Part shown: piece by piece, positions 25,830-34,907 of the stretch
Numbering within the stretch: position 1 is the stretch's first letter
Layout of the letters: the number at the start of each line of letters is the position of its first letter
Assembly: GCF_000427665.1 (NCBI RefSeq)
Contig: NZ_KE386572.1
Location: 3,906,373-3,970,372, forward strand
Direction of reading: 5' to 3'
Length of the DNA stretch: 64,000 nucleotides
Source: Geminicoccus roseus DSM 18922
Lineage (GTDB): Bacteria; Pseudomonadota; Alphaproteobacteria; Geminicoccales; Geminicoccaceae
Program-made: the position numbers and the translations under genes
Notes under the pieces: model-generated
Told to the model about the DNA's origin: nothing
Database searches by the model: none
The model's input: only the letters and a program-made list of their open reading frames with translations

Positions 25830-26984
25830 TCAGGCCCGCACGGCCTGGCGCGGCTCCACCACCACCCGGCGGCCGCGCACGCCCAGCACCAGCTCGCCGC
25901 GCTTGAGCGCCAGGGCCTTCTCGCCGAACAACTCGCGGCGCCAGCCGGACAAAACCCGGGCATCCGGCTGGTCGTCCAGGGCCACCGCCTCCAGGTCGTC
26001 GCCGTTGGCGATCAGCCGGGGCGAGATGTCGTTCTCGTCGGCGACCTGCTTGAGCAGGACCCGCAGCAGGTCGACGATCGCCGGGATGCCGCGCGGCAGG
26101 TCCTTGACCGGCTCCAGCACCGGCAGCTCCGAGGCGGGCAGCTTCAGCGCCTCCGAGATCGCGTCGGCCACCGCCTGGGCGCTGGCGCGGTCCAGGGAGA
26201 CCCGGGGCAGGTCCTTCAGCGCGTCCACCGTGGTCGGCCGGTTGGCGGCGATCTCCATCAGCACGTCGTCGCGCACGATCCGCTGGCGCGGCAGGTCCTT
26301 GGCCCGGGCGACCCGCTCGCGCCAGGCGGCCAGGGCCTGGACGATGGCGATGAAGCGGGTGTCGCGCGAGCGGACCTTCAGGCGCCGCCAGACCGTTTCC
26401 GGGTCGACATCGTACAGGCTGGGATCGAACAGGGCTGCATGCTCGTCCTCCAGCCAGTGGCGCCGGCCGGCCTTGACCATCTCCCGGTCGAGCTTTTCCC
26501 AGATCTCGCGCAGGTGGATCACGTCGCCCAGGGCGTACTGGACCTGGTTTGGCCGCAGCGGGCGGTGCGACCAGTCGGAGAAGCGCGAGCTCTTGTCGAC
26601 CTTGGCCTTGGTCAGCCGGGTCACCAGCGCCTCGTAGCCGACCTCCTCGCCGTAGCCCAGGATCATCGCGGCGATCTGGGTGTCCACCAGCGGGGCCGGC
26701 AGCTTGCCGTCCATCAGGTGCCAGAAGATCTCCAGGTCCTGGCGCGCCGCGTGCATCACCTTGAGGACGTTCGGGTTCGCCATCAGCTCCAGGAGCGGCG
26801 CCAGGTCGATCCCCGGGGCCAGCGTGTCGATCGCCACCGCCTCCTGCGCGCCGCCCAGCTGCACCAGGCACAGCCTGGCGTAATAGGTCTTGTCGCGCAT
26901 GAATTCGGTGTCGACGGTGACGAAGTCTTCGTCCGCCAGCCGCGCGCAGACATCGGCGAGCGACGCATTATCCTGGATCAGCAT
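25830..26984 (-). CDS. rnd: ribonuclease D
   Basis: 3'-5' exoribonuclease for tRNA 3' maturation. The DEDDy exonuclease motifs are seen in order: [20 protein letters not shown] (about 18-37), [18 protein letters not shown] (about 76-93), and [16 protein letters not shown] (Exo III, YxxxD, about 151-166). An HRDC domain around [17 protein letters not shown] (about 223-239) follows. 384 aa. It is divergent from aspS across 107 bp, an arrangement seen in other alphaproteobacteria. Confidence 0.95.
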   Translation of the reverse strand: MLIQDNASLADVCARLADEDFVTVDTEFMRDKTYYARLCLVQLGGAQEAVAIDTLAPGIDLAPLLELMANPNVLKVMHAARQDLEIFWHLMDGKLPAPLVDTQIAAMILGYGEEVGYEALVTRLTKAKVDKSSRFSDWSHRPLRPNQVQYALGDVIHLREIWEKLDREMVKAGRRHWLEDEHAALFDPSLYDVDPETVWRRLKVRSRDTRFIAIVQALAAWRERVARAKDLPRQRIVRDDVLMEIAANRPTTVDALKDLPRVSLDRASAQAVADAISEALKLPASELPVLEPVKDLPRGIPAIVDLLRVLLKQVADENDISPRLIANGDDLEAVALDDQPDARVLSGWRRELFGEKALALKRGELVLGVRGRRVVVEPRQAVRA

Positions 26985-27091
26985 TCGGGTATGGAATCCA
27001 CGGGCAGGGAGAGGCTTGCTTTACGTGCGTGGTCGGTGAGGCTAGACGCGCGATCGAGATATCCGGTCGGACCGGAGGATACGAGGAACAG

Positions 27092-28933
27092 ATGCATCTT
27101 TACCGCACCCACACCTGCGGCCAGCTTCGCGCCGAGGATGTCGGCAGCACCGTCCGGCTGTCGGGCTGGGTCCAGCGCAAGCGCGACCACGGGCAACTCC
27201 TGTTCATCGACCTGCGCGACCATTACGGCATCACCCAGCTGGTCTTCCAGCCGTCCGCCGGGTTCTTCGACGAGGCGTCGAGGGTCCGGGCGGAGAGCGT
27301 GATCACCGTGACCGGCAGGGTGGTGGCCCGCGAAGCGACCACCGTCAACCCGGCACTGCCGACCGGGGCGATCGAGGTGGTGATCGAGAGCCTGAACGTG
27401 GAGAGCCAGGCCGACACGCTGCCGCTCGAGGTGGCGACCGACCGGGACTATCCGGAAGAGACCCGGCTGCGCTACCGCTTCCTCGACCTGCGCCGGCAGA
27501 AGATCCACGACAACATCGTGCTGCGCTCCAAGATCATCACCTCGCTGCGCCAGCGCATGGTCGCCCAGGGCTTCACCGAGTTCCAGACGCCGATCCTGAC
27601 CGCGTCCAGTCCTGAGGGTGCCCGCGACTTCCTGGTGCCGTCGCGCCTGCATCCCGGCCATTTCTACGCGCTGCCGCAGGCCCCGCAGCAGTACAAGCAG
27701 CTGCTGATGATCAGCGGCTTCGACCGCTACTTCCAGATCGCCCCCTGCTTCCGCGACGAGGACGCCCGCGCCGACCGCAGCCCCGGCGAGTTCTACCAGC
27801 TCGACGTCGAGATGAGCTTCGTCACCCAGCAGGACGTGTTCGACGCGGTCGGACCGGTGATCCATGGCGTGTTCGAGGAGTTCAGCGACTGGGAGGTTAC
27901 GCCCTACCCGTTCCCGCAGATCACCTATCGCGACGCGATGCTGCATTACGGCTCGGACAAGCCGGACCTGCGCAATCCGATCAGGATCCAGGACGTGACC
28001 GAGGTGTTCGCCGGCAGCGGCTTTGCCGTGTTCGCCCGGGCGATCGAGGGCAAGGGTGCGGTAGTGCGCGCCATCCCGGCCCCGGGTGCGGCCGCGCAGC
28101 CGCGCTCCTATTTCGACAAGATGGTGGCGTTCGCGCAGAGCCTGGGTGCGCCCGGCCTTGGCTACATCATCTTCCAGAATGGTGCTGCCAAGGGGCCGGT
28201 CGCCAAGTTCCTGGACGAGGAGCGGCTGGCACGGCTGAAGGATCTCGCCGGCCTTGCCGACGGCGACGCGGTGTTCTTCGTCTGCGACCAGAAGGCCGGC
28301 GCGGAGAAGCTGTCCGGGCAGGTGCGGGTCCAGGCCGGCGAGCAGCTCGGCATCTGCGAGAAGAACGCCTACCGGTTCTGCTGGATCGTCGACTTCCCGA
28401 TGTTCGAGTACGACGAGGACCTCAAGCAGGTGGTGTTCTCGCACAACCCGTTCTCGATGCCCCAGGGCGGCATGGAGGCGCTGAACGGCAAGGACCCGCT
28501 GGAGATCAACGCGTTCCAGTACGACATCGTCTGCAACGGCATCGAGCTGTCCTCGGGCGCCATCCGTAACCACCGGCCGGACATCATGTTGCGTGCCTTC
28601 GAGGTGGCGGGCTATGGCCGCGAGGAACTGGAGAACCGGTTCGGCGGCATGTTCCGGGCGCTGCAGTACGGCGCCCCGCCGCATGGCGGCATCGCCCCCG
28701 GCGTCGACCGGATCGTGATGCTGCTGGCGGACACGCCCAACATCCGCGAGGTCACCGCCTTCCCGCTGAACCAGCAGGCGCAGGAACTGGTGCTGGGCGC
28801 GCCCTCCACCGTGTCCGACAAGCAGCTCAAGGAGCTGAACCTGCAGCTCAGCCCGCTGGCGCGCGAGAAGCTGCGCGGCGACAAGGAGCCCGCCCCGGCC
28901 AAGCCGGCCGAGGATTTCGCGGCGCCCAACTGA
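27092..28933 (+). CDS. aspS: aspartyl-tRNA synthetase
   Basis: Class IIb tRNA synthetase. An N-terminal OB-fold anticodon domain ([20 protein letters not shown], about 22-41) leads to motif 2 ([20 protein letters not shown], about 222-241), a GAD insertion domain (about 320-420), and motif 3 ([18 protein letters not shown], about 531-548). 613 aa from ATG 27092, preceded by GGAGG and a second AGGA. Bacterial-type AspRS; whether it is non-discriminating (Asp/Asn) cannot be told without gatCAB context. Confidence 0.97.
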   Translation: MHLYRTHTCGQLRAEDVGSTVRLSGWVQRKRDHGQLLFIDLRDHYGITQLVFQPSAGFFDEASRVRAESVITVTGRVVAREATTVNPALPTGAIEVVIESLNVESQADTLPLEVATDRDYPEETRLRYRFLDLRRQKIHDNIVLRSKIITSLRQRMVAQGFTEFQTPILTASSPEGARDFLVPSRLHPGHFYALPQAPQQYKQLLMISGFDRYFQIAPCFRDEDARADRSPGEFYQLDVEMSFVTQQDVFDAVGPVIHGVFEEFSDWEVTPYPFPQITYRDAMLHYGSDKPDLRNPIRIQDVTEVFAGSGFAVFARAIEGKGAVVRAIPAPGAAAQPRSYFDKMVAFAQSLGAPGLGYIIFQNGAAKGPVAKFLDEERLARLKDLAGLADGDAVFFVCDQKAGAEKLSGQVRVQAGEQLGICEKNAYRFCWIVDFPMFEYDEDLKQVVFSHNPFSMPQGGMEALNGKDPLEINAFQYDIVCNGIELSSGAIRNHRPDIMLRAFEVAGYGREELENRFGGMFRALQYGAPPHGGIAPGVDRIVMLLADTPNIREVTAFPLNQQAQELVLGAPSTVSDKQLKELNLQLSPLAREKLRGDKEPAPAKPAEDFAAPN

Positions 28934-28943
28934 GCCCGGGCGA

Positions 28944-28969
28944 AGGGGCCGCCCGCGCGGGCGGCTCCT
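28944..28969. terminator. GC-rich hairpin between aspS and the GntR gene
   Basis: GCCGCCC (28948-28954) and GGGCGGC (28959-28965) form a perfect stem with a GCGC loop, extended outward by four more pairs including one G-T. It sits just after the aspS stop and before the end of the convergent regulator, so it may serve both. GCTTTCCCC follows rather than a T-run. Confidence 0.6.
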
Positions 28970-28991
28970 CGCTTTCCCCGGCGCCCGACGC

Positions 28992-29690
28992 TCAGTCCTG
29001 CAGGGCGTCGGCCTGGGCGTCGGCCACGGTCGGCAGTTCCTCGAACCATTCCTGGTGGGTGCGGGCCAGCGTGCAGGCCTGCTCCACGTCGCCCATGGCG
29101 ATGGCGTCCACCAGCGGCTGGTGGGTCTCGGCGATGGCCAGCAGGTCCAGGCCGGGCGCCAGCAGGGTGATGATGGTGCGGGTCTCGATCTGCAGCGACG
29201 TCCACATGCTGAGCAGGAGCGCGTTGCCGGACGCCTCGACGATCTGGCGGTGGAACGCCACGCTGTGCGTGCACATGGCGTCCAGGTCGCCGGCCTGGGC
29301 GGCAGCGCGCATCGCATCCACGCTGGCCTGCAGCCGCCGCGTGTCCTTGGCGAGCCTGGGGGTGGCCAGCCGGGTGGCGGCTTCCTCCAAGGCACCTCGC
29401 ACCACGTAAACCTCGCGCAGGCCGGCCTCGGAGAAGTCGCGGACGATGGTGCCGCGATGCGCCCGGGTGGTGACGAAGCCGATCGCCTCCAGTTCGCGCA
29501 GGGCCTCGCGCACCGGGGCCTGACTGGTCCCGAATTCCTCGGCAATCCGCATCTCGACCAGGCGCTCGCCTGGCCGGATCCGGCCGGAGGTGATCCGGCT
29601 GACCAGCGCGTCCTTGATCTGCTCGCGCAACGTCTTGCGTTTGACTGCCACGGCCACTCCAAGCAGGCGTTCTTCGGCCCGGTCGATCAT
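28992..29690 (-). CDS. GntR-family (FadR/FCD subfamily) transcriptional regulator
   Basis: A 232-aa regulator. The N-terminal winged helix-turn-helix (REQIKDALVSRITSGRIRPG, then GTSQAPVREALRELEAIGFV, about 23-73) is followed by a helical FCD ligand domain with the metal-ligand histidines in VAFHRQIVEASGN, AETHQPLVDAI and ARTHQEWFEEL. FCD regulators usually repress an adjacent operon and release DNA on binding an organic acid or similar ligand. It is transcribed away from the molybdenum hydroxylase operon, whose promoter carries a matching palindrome 66 bp from this start, so autoregulation and control of that operon are inferred. Confidence 0.92.
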   Translation of the reverse strand: MIDRAEERLLGVAVAVKRKTLREQIKDALVSRITSGRIRPGERLVEMRIAEEFGTSQAPVREALRELEAIGFVTTRAHRGTIVRDFSEAGLREVYVVRGALEEAATRLATPRLAKDTRRLQASVDAMRAAAQAGDLDAMCTHSVAFHRQIVEASGNALLLSMWTSLQIETRTIITLLAPGLDLLAIAETHQPLVDAIAMGDVEQACTLARTHQEWFEELPTVADAQADALQD

Positions 29691-29740
29691 GCCTGGACCT
29701 TAGCGGCGCCGCGCGCACCGAGATAGGGGCGGATGGCCCG

Positions 29741-29768
29741 TTGACAAGCTGCATCGATTATCGATAAT
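29741..29768 (+). promoter_or_regulatory. promoter of the molybdenum hydroxylase operon
   Basis: A perfect TTGACA (29741-29746) and GATAAT (29763-29768) are spaced by 16 bp, the best sigma-70 match seen in the window, within an AT-rich island. Predicted transcription start is near 29775, giving a leader of about 174 nt before the FAD subunit. Confidence 0.7.
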
Positions 29769-29769
29769 C
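29756..29769. promoter_or_regulatory. palindromic operator candidate for the GntR regulator
   Basis: GATTATCGATAATC is a perfect 14-bp palindrome that covers the -10 box. ATCGAT also occurs at 29753, 29760 and 29772. The size, AT-rich symmetric arms and position between regulator and operon suit a FadR/FCD repressor site. Confidence 0.65.
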
Positions 29770-29781
29770 AAATCGATCCAA

Positions 29782-29923
29782 ACTGTCCGGAGGATCCGGG
29801 GACGCGGCTGGCCGCGGCATCCAGGCAAGTCCGGACAGTCGATCGACAGCAACGTGAAGAACAGGGCCGGCTCCGCCAAGAGAAGCCGGAAGATCAGGGG
29901 TGGCGCAGCCGCGATGACGGCTG
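29782..29923 (+). other. structured leader of the molybdenum hydroxylase operon
   Basis: Three hairpins can be drawn. ACTGTCCGGA (29782-29791) pairs with TCCGGACAGT (29830-29839), enclosing GGAT/ATCC and CGCGGC/GCCGCG stems. CCGGCT (29867-29872) pairs with AGCCGG (29884-29889). CAGCC (29906-29910) pairs with GGCTG (29919-29923), just before the AAGGGAGG ribosome-binding site. I do not recognise a known riboswitch family. Confidence 0.45.
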
Positions 29924-29948
29924 GCCGTGAACCAAGGGAGGCGTCGCG

Positions 29949-30752
29949 ATGCTGACGTCCTTGCACCTGCCGCGCGACGCCGCGGAGGCGGCGCTTCTGG
30001 CTGCCCAGCCCGGCAGCGCCGTGCTTGCCGGAGGAACCGTCGTGATGCCGGCCGTCAATGCGGGAGCCCATGGCTGGACCCAGCTGGTCTGCCTGGCGCG
30101 CAGCGTCCTGGCGGGGGTGCGGATCGAGAACCGCCGGGCGCAGATCGGCGCCGCCACCACCCTGGCCGAGATCGGCCGCCACCCGGAGCTGGAATTCCTC
30201 CAGGCGGCCATCGAGAGCATCGGCTCGCCCAACCTGCGCAACCTCGCCACCATCGGCGGCAACCTGTTCGTGGCGCAGCCCTACGGCGACCTCGCCGTCT
30301 GCCTCCTGGCGCTGGAGGCGACGGTCGCGGTGCAGTCCACCGAGGGTGTGCGCGAGCTGCCGGTCGAGGCGGTGATCGCGGACGGGGTGGGCGACGGCAT
30401 CGTGGTCTCGGTGGGGTTCGAGCTGCCGGCCCAAGGGAGCTGGTTCTACCGCAAGGCCATGCGCCGCCAGCAGAACTCCGGGGCGATCGTGACCATCGCT
30501 GCGTGGCTGCCGGTCGAGGACGGCAAGGTCGCGAAAGCCCGGGTGGCGCTGGGCGGCTGCGGGCCCAGGCCCAGGCGGGCGCCCAGCGCGGAGGCGGCGC
30601 TGATCGGGCGAAAGCTCGATGCCCAGGCGGTCGAGGCGGCGGCGGCAGTGATCGGCGGGGACGCAGAGCCGTTCACCGACGCCCTGGCCAGCGCCTGGTA
30701 CCGGGCGCGGGTGCTGCCGGTGCATTTCCGCCGCGCCCTCCTGGGCGAGTGA
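29949..30752 (+). CDS. xanthine-dehydrogenase-family FAD-binding subunit
   Basis: Medium subunit of a molybdenum hydroxylase, passing electrons from the iron-sulfur subunit to an acceptor through FAD. 267 aa with both FAD motifs: LAGGTVVMPAVN (about 25-36) and TIGGNLFVAQPYGDLA (about 98-113). A C-terminal CO_deh_flav_C-type domain (ALGGCGPRPRRAPSAE, about 200-215) follows. It is preceded by AAGGGAGG. First gene of an eight-gene operon; the 2Fe-2S gene follows after 34 bp. Confidence 0.92.
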   Translation: MLTSLHLPRDAAEAALLAAQPGSAVLAGGTVVMPAVNAGAHGWTQLVCLARSVLAGVRIENRRAQIGAATTLAEIGRHPELEFLQAAIESIGSPNLRNLATIGGNLFVAQPYGDLAVCLLALEATVAVQSTEGVRELPVEAVIADGVGDGIVVSVGFELPAQGSWFYRKAMRRQQNSGAIVTIAAWLPVEDGKVAKARVALGGCGPRPRRAPSAEAALIGRKLDAQAVEAAAAVIGGDAEPFTDALASAWYRARVLPVHFRRALLGE

Positions 30753-30786
30753 CCACCCGACCCGCTTTCCTTGGGGGAAACCTGCG

Positions 30787-31281
30787 ATGCGATCCACCGC
30801 GATTGCGATCGACGTCAACGGCCAGGAGCAGGAGGCGCTGGTGCGGCCGGCGACCACGCTGCTGGCGCTCCTGCGCGACCAGCTGGGCCTGACCGCCGCC
30901 AAGCGCGGCTGCGAGCAGGGCGGCTGCGGGGCCTGCTGCGTGCTGCTGGACGGCAAGCCGGTGATGAGCTGCCTGGTCCCGGCCATGGCCGTGGACGGCC
31001 GCTCGGTGCGTACCCTGGAGGGGCTGGCGCATGGCGAGGAGCTTCATCCGGTCCAGGAGGCGTTCCTGGAGGAATGGGCCACCCAGTGCGGCTTTTGCAC
31101 CTCGGGCATGATCATGACCGCGCTGGCGCTCCTGGAGGAGCGGCCGGACCCCAGCCGCGACGAGGTGGTGCGGGCCTTGTCCGGCAATGTCTGCCGCTGC
31201 ACCGGCTATGAGGCGATCATCGACGCGGTGATGGCGGCGGCGGGGCGGATGCAGGCGCCGATGCGCCAGGCGGCGGAGTGA
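30787..31281 (+). CDS. molybdenum hydroxylase 2Fe-2S subunit
   Basis: Small electron-transfer subunit of 164 aa with two 2Fe-2S clusters. The plant-ferredoxin cluster ligands are Cys42, Cys47, Cys50 and Cys62 (RGCEQGGCGACC); the second cluster ligands are Cys101, Cys104, Cys136 and Cys138 (QCGFCTSG and VCRCTGYE). Complete and of normal length. The molybdopterin subunit begins 4 bp after its stop. Confidence 0.95.
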   Translation: MRSTAIAIDVNGQEQEALVRPATTLLALLRDQLGLTAAKRGCEQGGCGACCVLLDGKPVMSCLVPAMAVDGRSVRTLEGLAHGEELHPVQEAFLEEWATQCGFCTSGMIMTALALLEERPDPSRDEVVRALSGNVCRCTGYEAIIDAVMAAAGRMQAPMRQAAE

Positions 31282-31285
31282 GGCG

Positions 31286-32677
31286 ATGACCAGGCTGGAA
31301 GGCATCGACCGCAGCTTCTTTGTGCCGGAGAACAACGAAGGGCTGGACGTGGTGGGCACCGCGGTGCCGCGGGTGGACGCCCGCGGGCATGTTACCGGGC
31401 GGACCCGCTACTACGAGGACTGGTCGTTCCCGGGCATGCTGCACCTGAGAATCGTGCGCTCCACCCGGCACCACGCCCTGATCCGCAGCGTCGACCAGCG
31501 CGCGGCGCTGGCGGTCCGGGGCGTGGTCCGGATCCTTTCCTGGCAGGACGTGCCGAACAATTGGTACACGATCCTGCGCCTGATCGGGGTGCAGCCGGAC
31601 GACGAGCCGGTGCTGGCCGAGGACCGCGTGCTCTATGTGGGCGAGCCGATCCTGGCGGTGATCGCCGAGAGCGCCGAGGCCGCGGCGCTTGCCGCCGACA
31701 AGGTCGAGATCGAGTACGAGGACCTGCCGGCGGTGTTCGACGTCGAGGCGGCGGTGGCACCGGGGGCACCGCTGGTCAATCCCCGCCAGGGCAACAACTG
31801 GTTCACCTACGAGGGCCATCACTGCCGTCGGATCCGCTTTGGCGACGCCGACGCGGCGCTGGCATCGGCCGACCATCGCTGGCGCTATCGCTACGACAGC
31901 TCCCCGATCGAGCATGCGCCGACCGAGACCACCGGCTGCATCGCCAAGCCCGAGGGTAATGGCCGGATCACCGTCTATTCCAACACCCAGGCGCTCTACT
32001 TCACCCTGGACAACAGCGCGCTGACGCTGGGCATCCCGTTCAGCCGGCTGCGGATGATCGGCGGCACGGTGGGCGGCGGGTTCGGCGGCAAGGTCGACGT
32101 GATGGTCGAGCCGCTGGCGATCCTGGCGGCGATGCAGACCGACCGGCCGGTGAAGTTCGCCTACAGCCGGGCCGAGGAGATGCAGGTCTCCTCGCCGCGG
32201 GCGGCCGAGCGGATCTATATCGAGGACGGGGTGATGGCGGACGGCCGGATCGTCGCCCGCAAGGTGACCCTTTATGTCGATGCCGGCGCCTATGCCCGGC
32301 ACTCGCCCTACGGCACCACCAAGGCCGCGGCGCACATGCCGGGGCCCTACACCATCCCGAACGTCCATGTGGACGCCTTCTGCGTGTTCACCAACCGCAC
32401 GCCGTCCTCGGCGATGCGCGGGTTCGGGGTGACGATCGGCGACTTCGCCCTGGAGAGCCAGATGGACCGGATCGCCCGGCATCTCGGCATGGACCCGCTC
32501 CAGCTGCGGCTGATCAACGCCTATCGCGACGGCGACACCAAGGCGCACCGCAAGAAGGTCAGCGGCGCCGCCCTGGTCGAGGTGATCCAGGCGGCGGCCG
32601 GCGAGACCGGCCAGGAACTGCCGGCGCGCTTTACCGCGATGAGCTCGACCCGGCGGGAGGAGAGCGCCCATGGCTAG
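31286..32677 (+). CDS. molybdenum hydroxylase large subunit, N-terminal half
   Basis: A 463-aa protein equal to the first part of a xanthine-dehydrogenase-type large subunit. It starts with the a/b hammerhead domain (RVDARGHVTGRTRYYEDW, about 30-47) and continues into the molybdopterin-binding domain. YSNTQALYF (Gln that contacts Mo in XDH), GGTVGGGFGGK (about 259-269) and AMRGFGVTIGDF (about 373-384, substrate-site Arg) follow. It stops normally instead of running on into the second half. The active-site loop is not the AYRCSFR of CO dehydrogenase. The gene overlaps the next by 8 bp. Confidence 0.9.
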   Translation: MTRLEGIDRSFFVPENNEGLDVVGTAVPRVDARGHVTGRTRYYEDWSFPGMLHLRIVRSTRHHALIRSVDQRAALAVRGVVRILSWQDVPNNWYTILRLIGVQPDDEPVLAEDRVLYVGEPILAVIAESAEAAALAADKVEIEYEDLPAVFDVEAAVAPGAPLVNPRQGNNWFTYEGHHCRRIRFGDADAALASADHRWRYRYDSSPIEHAPTETTGCIAKPEGNGRITVYSNTQALYFTLDNSALTLGIPFSRLRMIGGTVGGGFGGKVDVMVEPLAILAAMQTDRPVKFAYSRAEEMQVSSPRAAERIYIEDGVMADGRIVARKVTLYVDAGAYARHSPYGTTKAAAHMPGPYTIPNVHVDAFCVFTNRTPSSAMRGFGVTIGDFALESQMDRIARHLGMDPLQLRLINAYRDGDTKAHRKKVSGAALVEVIQAAAGETGQELPARFTAMSSTRREESAHG

Positions 32678-33674
32678 GCTGCACGGCCGCGGCGTGGCCG
32701 CGGTGAACTACCCGACCGGCATGAACCTGGGCGGCGACCCGTCCCAGGCCCTGGTCCACGCCACCACCACCGGCGGCTTCGTGATCACGCTCAGCTCGGT
32801 CGACCTTGGGCAGGGGATCAAGACCGTGGCGGCGCAGATCGCGGCGGAGACGCTGGGGGTACCCTGCGACACTGTCTGGGTCGACACCGCCGACACCGAC
32901 ACCGGCCCGCACTGCATGGGCACCTTCGCCTCGCGCGGGACCCACCGGATCGGCAACGCGGTGATCATGGCCGCCAAGGAGGCGCGCGCGGTGATGCTGG
33001 AGGCGGCCGCCGAGGAGCTGGAGGTCGATCCGCTGGACCTGGAGACCGACGGCAAGGGCAGGATCCAGGTCAAGGGCGCACCGGAGCGCTCGATCTCGGT
33101 GCTGGACGTGGCGCTGGCCGCCCACTTCAAGCAGGGCCGCACCATCTCCGGGCGTGGCATCTTCCTCAAGCCCAAGTCCGAGCCGGTGCCGGAGACCGGC
33201 GAGATGGACCCGGACAGCTGTCAGGCCCATGCCTGCACCATCGCCGAGGTCGAGGTCGACGACGAGACCGGCGAGGTGACGGTGCTCTCGCTGGTCAACG
33301 CCTACGAGGTCGGCCGGGCGATCAACCCGGCCATGGCGCACCAGCAGATCGTGGGCGGCGCCTGGATGGGCATCAGCCATGCCCTGTTCGAGACCACCGA
33401 GCCCTACTACCCCGACCGCAGCCACGGGCCGACCGACTTCGCCAGCTACCTGATGCCGGGCCCGGCCGACTGCGCCCGGATCAGCTCGGTGATCATCGAG
33501 CGGCCGGCCGAGAACGGGCCCTACGGCGCCAAGGGCATCGGCGAGATGACCGCCAACTCGCCGATCCCGGCGATCGCCAACGCGATCTTCGACGCCACCG
33601 GCGTGCGCGTGGAATCGCTGCCGATCACCCCGGAAAAGATCCTGCGCGGCCTGGACGCGCTCAGGACGGCCTGA
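32670..33674 (+). CDS. molybdenum hydroxylase large subunit, C-terminal half
   Basis: A 334-aa protein equal to the second molybdopterin-binding part of the large subunit. It shows VDLGQGIKTVAAQIAAETLG (about 45-64), GTFASRGTHRIGNAV (about 85-99), and GPYGAKGIGEMTANSPIPAI (about 286-305), whose Glu is the catalytic base of the family. It has its own ATG 32670, preceded by GGGAGGAGAG within the end of the upstream gene, in the +1 frame relative to it. A natural split with coupled translation is therefore more likely than a frameshift. Sizes resemble NdhL/NdhM of nicotinate dehydrogenase. Confidence 0.9.
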   Translation: MARLHGRGVAAVNYPTGMNLGGDPSQALVHATTTGGFVITLSSVDLGQGIKTVAAQIAAETLGVPCDTVWVDTADTDTGPHCMGTFASRGTHRIGNAVIMAAKEARAVMLEAAAEELEVDPLDLETDGKGRIQVKGAPERSISVLDVALAAHFKQGRTISGRGIFLKPKSEPVPETGEMDPDSCQAHACTIAEVEVDDETGEVTVLSLVNAYEVGRAINPAMAHQQIVGGAWMGISHALFETTEPYYPDRSHGPTDFASYLMPGPADCARISSVIIERPAENGPYGAKGIGEMTANSPIPAIANAIFDATGVRVESLPITPEKILRGLDALRTA

Positions 33675-33711
33675 CGGCCGGAAACCCATCTTCAGGAAGG
33701 AAACGGACAGC

Positions 33712-34017
33712 ATGCTCAAGGTGATCTCGTTGATGAAGCGCAAGCCCGGCATGAGCTTCGAGGAGTTTAGGCACTGGCTCACGGTCGAGCATGTCGAACT
33801 CGGCAAGAAGCTGCCGGGCGTGCGCAAGTACACGGTCAACGTCCTCCAGGAGGAGAGCGCCGATGCCCCCTATGACGGGGTGAGCGAGCTCTGGTTCGAC
33901 AGCAACGAGGCGCGGCTGGAAGCGTTCGGCACCGAGGCCGGCAAGGCGGCGGGCGCCGACGCCGCGGCCCACGCCGACCGCGTCCACCTCCTGACGTCCG
34001 AGCACGTGCAGATCTGA
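33712..34017 (+). CDS. EthD-family protein
   Basis: A 101-aa alpha/beta-barrel (dimeric ferredoxin-like) protein. ISLMKRKPGMSFEEFRHWLT (about 5-24) and WFDSNEARLEAF fit EthD/REDY-type proteins, which include small isomerases and heme- or polyketide-related enzymes. Its role here is not known; position in the operon suggests it acts on the oxidised product. ATG 33712 follows AGGAAACGG. The stop overlaps the ATPase start (TGATG). Confidence 0.8.
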   Translation: MLKVISLMKRKPGMSFEEFRHWLTVEHVELGKKLPGVRKYTVNVLQEESADAPYDGVSELWFDSNEARLEAFGTEAGKAAGADAAAHADRVHLLTSEHVQI

Positions 34018-34907
34018 TGTCCCAGCCGGACCCTGGCCGCCTCGCGCGGCCAGGCCAGCCCGAGGCGCTGGCCGGCGACCTGGAGCGGCTGGGCTATTTC
34101 GCCGGTCCGGGCCTTGCCACCGCCCTGGCGCTGGCGCTGCATTTCAACAAGCCGCTCTTGCTCGAGGGCGAGCCCGGGGTCGGCAAGACCGAAGTCGCCC
34201 AGGTCCTGGCGACCTGGCTGGAGCGGCCGCTGATCCGGCTGCAATGCCATGACGGGATCGACGCCGGCCAGGCGCTCTACGAATGGAACCATGCCCGCCA
34301 GCTCCTGGCGATCCGCAGCCAGGAGGGCGCCCGGCTGGACGATCTGTTCGACCCGTCCTTCCTGATCGAGCGGCCGCTGCTCAAGGCCCTGCGCATGGAC
34401 CAGGGGGCGGTGCTGCTGATCGACGAGATCGACCGCGCCGACGCCGAGTTCGAGGCCTATCTCCTGGAGTTCCTGGCCGACTTCCGCATCACCGTGCCCG
34501 AACTCGGCGCGATCGCCGCGAAGGTGCCGCCGGTGGTGGTGCTCACTTCCAACCGGACCCGCGAACTGCACGACGCGCTGAAGCGGCGCTGCCTCTACCA
34601 CTGGATCGACTTTCCCGAGCCCGCGCGCGAGCGGCGGATCCTGGAGGCGAGGGTGCCCGGGCTGCGCGCGCAGGCCGCCGCCGCCCTGGTGGAGGCGATC
34701 ACGACGGTGCGGCGCCTGCCGCTGGCCAAGCGCCCGGGCATCGCCGAGACCGTCGACTGGGCCCGCGCGGTTACCGTCCTGGAAGGCGAGGGGGTCGCCT
34801 GGCCGGACTGCCTGCGCCGCAGCCTGGGCCTCCTGCTCAAGGACCAGGACGACCTGCGCCAGGTCCTGGCCTGCGACCTGGCCTGCCAGCCCGGACCCGG
34901 CGAATGA
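34017..34907 (+). CDS. MoxR-family AAA ATPase (CoxD-like)
   Basis: A 296-aa AAA+ chaperone. Walker A GEPGVGKT (51-58), Walker B AVLLIDEIDRAD (about 132-143), sensor VLTSNRTRELHDALKRRCLY (about 179-198). MoxR ATPases paired with a VWA protein are known from CODH clusters (CoxD/CoxE), where they are needed to complete the metal site. The same maturation role is inferred here because both lie downstream of the molybdenum hydroxylase genes. Confidence 0.9.
   Translation: MSQPDPGRLARPGQPEALAGDLERLGYFAGPGLATALALALHFNKPLLLEGEPGVGKTEVAQVLATWLERPLIRLQCHDGIDAGQALYEWNHARQLLAIRSQEGARLDDLFDPSFLIERPLLKALRMDQGAVLLIDEIDRADAEFEAYLLEFLADFRITVPELGAIAAKVPPVVVLTSNRTRELHDALKRRCLYHWIDFPEPARERRILEARVPGLRAQAAAALVEAITTVRRLPLAKRPGIAETVDWARAVTVLEGEGVAWPDCLRRSLGLLLKDQDDLRQVLACDLACQPGPGE

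Noticed and set aside
32640-32690. Frameshift or sequencing error splitting the molybdenum hydroxylase large subunit
   Set aside because: The downstream gene has its own ATG and a GGGAGGAGAG ribosome-binding site, and a natural split of similar proportions is known in nicotinate dehydrogenase. It cannot be fully excluded without reads.
31286-33674. CO dehydrogenase large subunit (CoxL)
   Set aside because: The diagnostic AYRCSFR loop is missing; AMRGFG and the general pattern fit the xanthine-dehydrogenase group.
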